The translations under genes and the position numbers were made by a program. From positions 1 through 15,283 of the forward strand of contig CARFUA010000018.1 of assembly GCA_948976265.1 (NCBI GenBank): 15,283 bases of DNA. The letters run 5' to 3'. How positions within the stretch are numbered: the stretch's first letter is position 1; every line of letters begins with the position of its first letter. This DNA is from an uncultured Clostridia bacterium (lineage in GTDB: Bacteria; Bacillota; Clostridia; TANB77; CAG-508). This document shows positions 15,251 through 15,283 of this stretch, one piece after another. The notes under the pieces were generated by a model, which saw only the letters and a program-made list of their open reading frames with translations, had not been told where the DNA came from and ran no database searches.

Positions 15251-15283
15251 TTATTTTTTTATTATTGTATTCAAACTATTTAT
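15251..15283 (-). CDS. Next cassette gene, last ten codons
   Basis: An open frame enters from the right edge and ends in TAA at 15253-15251 with residues INSLNTIIKK. The stop lies 12 bases from the core of element copy 9, slightly farther than in the other units. Too short to identify. Confidence 0.4.
   Translation of the reverse strand: MNSLNTIIKK

Larger units (their letters stand above)
11811..15283 (-). mobile_element. Integron-like array of promoterless gene cassettes (extends past right edge)
   Basis: Eight complete small genes and one partial gene all lie on the - strand. Every junction carries one copy of an element with core TTGTAATTT (+ strand), placed at the stop codon and followed by an RBS and the next ATG. 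Gaps between genes are mostly 16-40 bases with no room for full promoters. The gene products are unrelated and typical of accessory cargo. Core-to-core distances vary (762, 272, 274, 177, 670, 456, 543, 262 bp), as expected for one gene per unit. No recombinase is visible. The sites do not match the attC core RYYYAAC/GTTRRRY. The mobile nature is inferred from the layout. Confidence 0.65.

Overview
ORGANISM. The window suggests a low-G+C Firmicute, most likely an uncultured gut-type member of the Clostridia. The support is A+T-rich DNA, strong AAGGAGG-type ribosome binding sites, TTGACA/TATAAT-like promoters, TGG used for Trp with TGA not read as sense, giant surface proteins carrying InlB-type (Flg_new) repeats, and a MobV relaxase of the Gram-positive plasmid type. 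The species cannot be named from the sequence.

LAYOUT. (1) 1-7147: two convergent surface-protein genes meet at a double hairpin terminator. The + strand gene is only a 3' end. The - strand gene (7147 to 759) would encode about 2128 residues: an N-terminal membrane anchor, six tandem repeats of about 194 residues, Flg_new and jelly-roll-like domains, and a C-terminal domain. It is broken by two single-base insertions (about 4929 and 3537). (2) 7252-9341: a compact purine operon, purE-purC-purN, with its own promoter and terminator. (3) 9389-11809: a mobilisation module. It has an HNH-nuclease gene split by an in-frame TAG, about 630 bp of non-coding DNA packed with inverted repeats, an oriT matching the pMV158/MobM layout (TAGTGTG/TTA), a nine-codon leader ORF, and a MobV relaxase gene. 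(4) 11811-15283 and beyond the right edge: a one-directional array of small unrelated genes, all on the - strand.

MAIN OBSERVATION. In region 4 every gene junction carries one copy of a short element with core TTGTAATTT on the + strand (AAATTACAA in gene orientation). It lies at or just after the stop codon, and is followed by an RBS and the next start. There are nine copies (cores at 11814, 12576, 12848, 13122, 13299, 13969, 14425, 14968, 15230). They separate an alpha/beta hydrolase, a DUF3781 protein, two small membrane proteins, a six-to-seven-helix membrane protein, a split-barrel flavoprotein-like protein, a GNAT acetyltransferase and a glycine-zipper protein. Several copies have flanking arms that differ in sequence yet remain complementary. 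One gene plus one recombination-like site, same orientation, no promoters, unrelated cargo: this is integron-cassette logic, but the site does not fit classical attC (RYYYAAC/GTTRRRY), and no integrase lies in the window. The array ends at a 14-bp palindrome next to the relaxase gene. I propose an integron-like cassette array linked to a mobilisable element. The recombinase, if there is one, would lie to the right of the window or elsewhere.

HOW IT FITS TOGETHER. Regions 1 and 2 look like host chromosome. Regions 3 and 4 are visibly A+T-richer (a sampled 60-base line in the array is about 20% G+C against about 43% in the surface gene) and look like an acquired element placed after the purine operon. 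The array genes run toward the relaxase gene, so they must be transcribed from a promoter outside the window or inside upstream cassettes.
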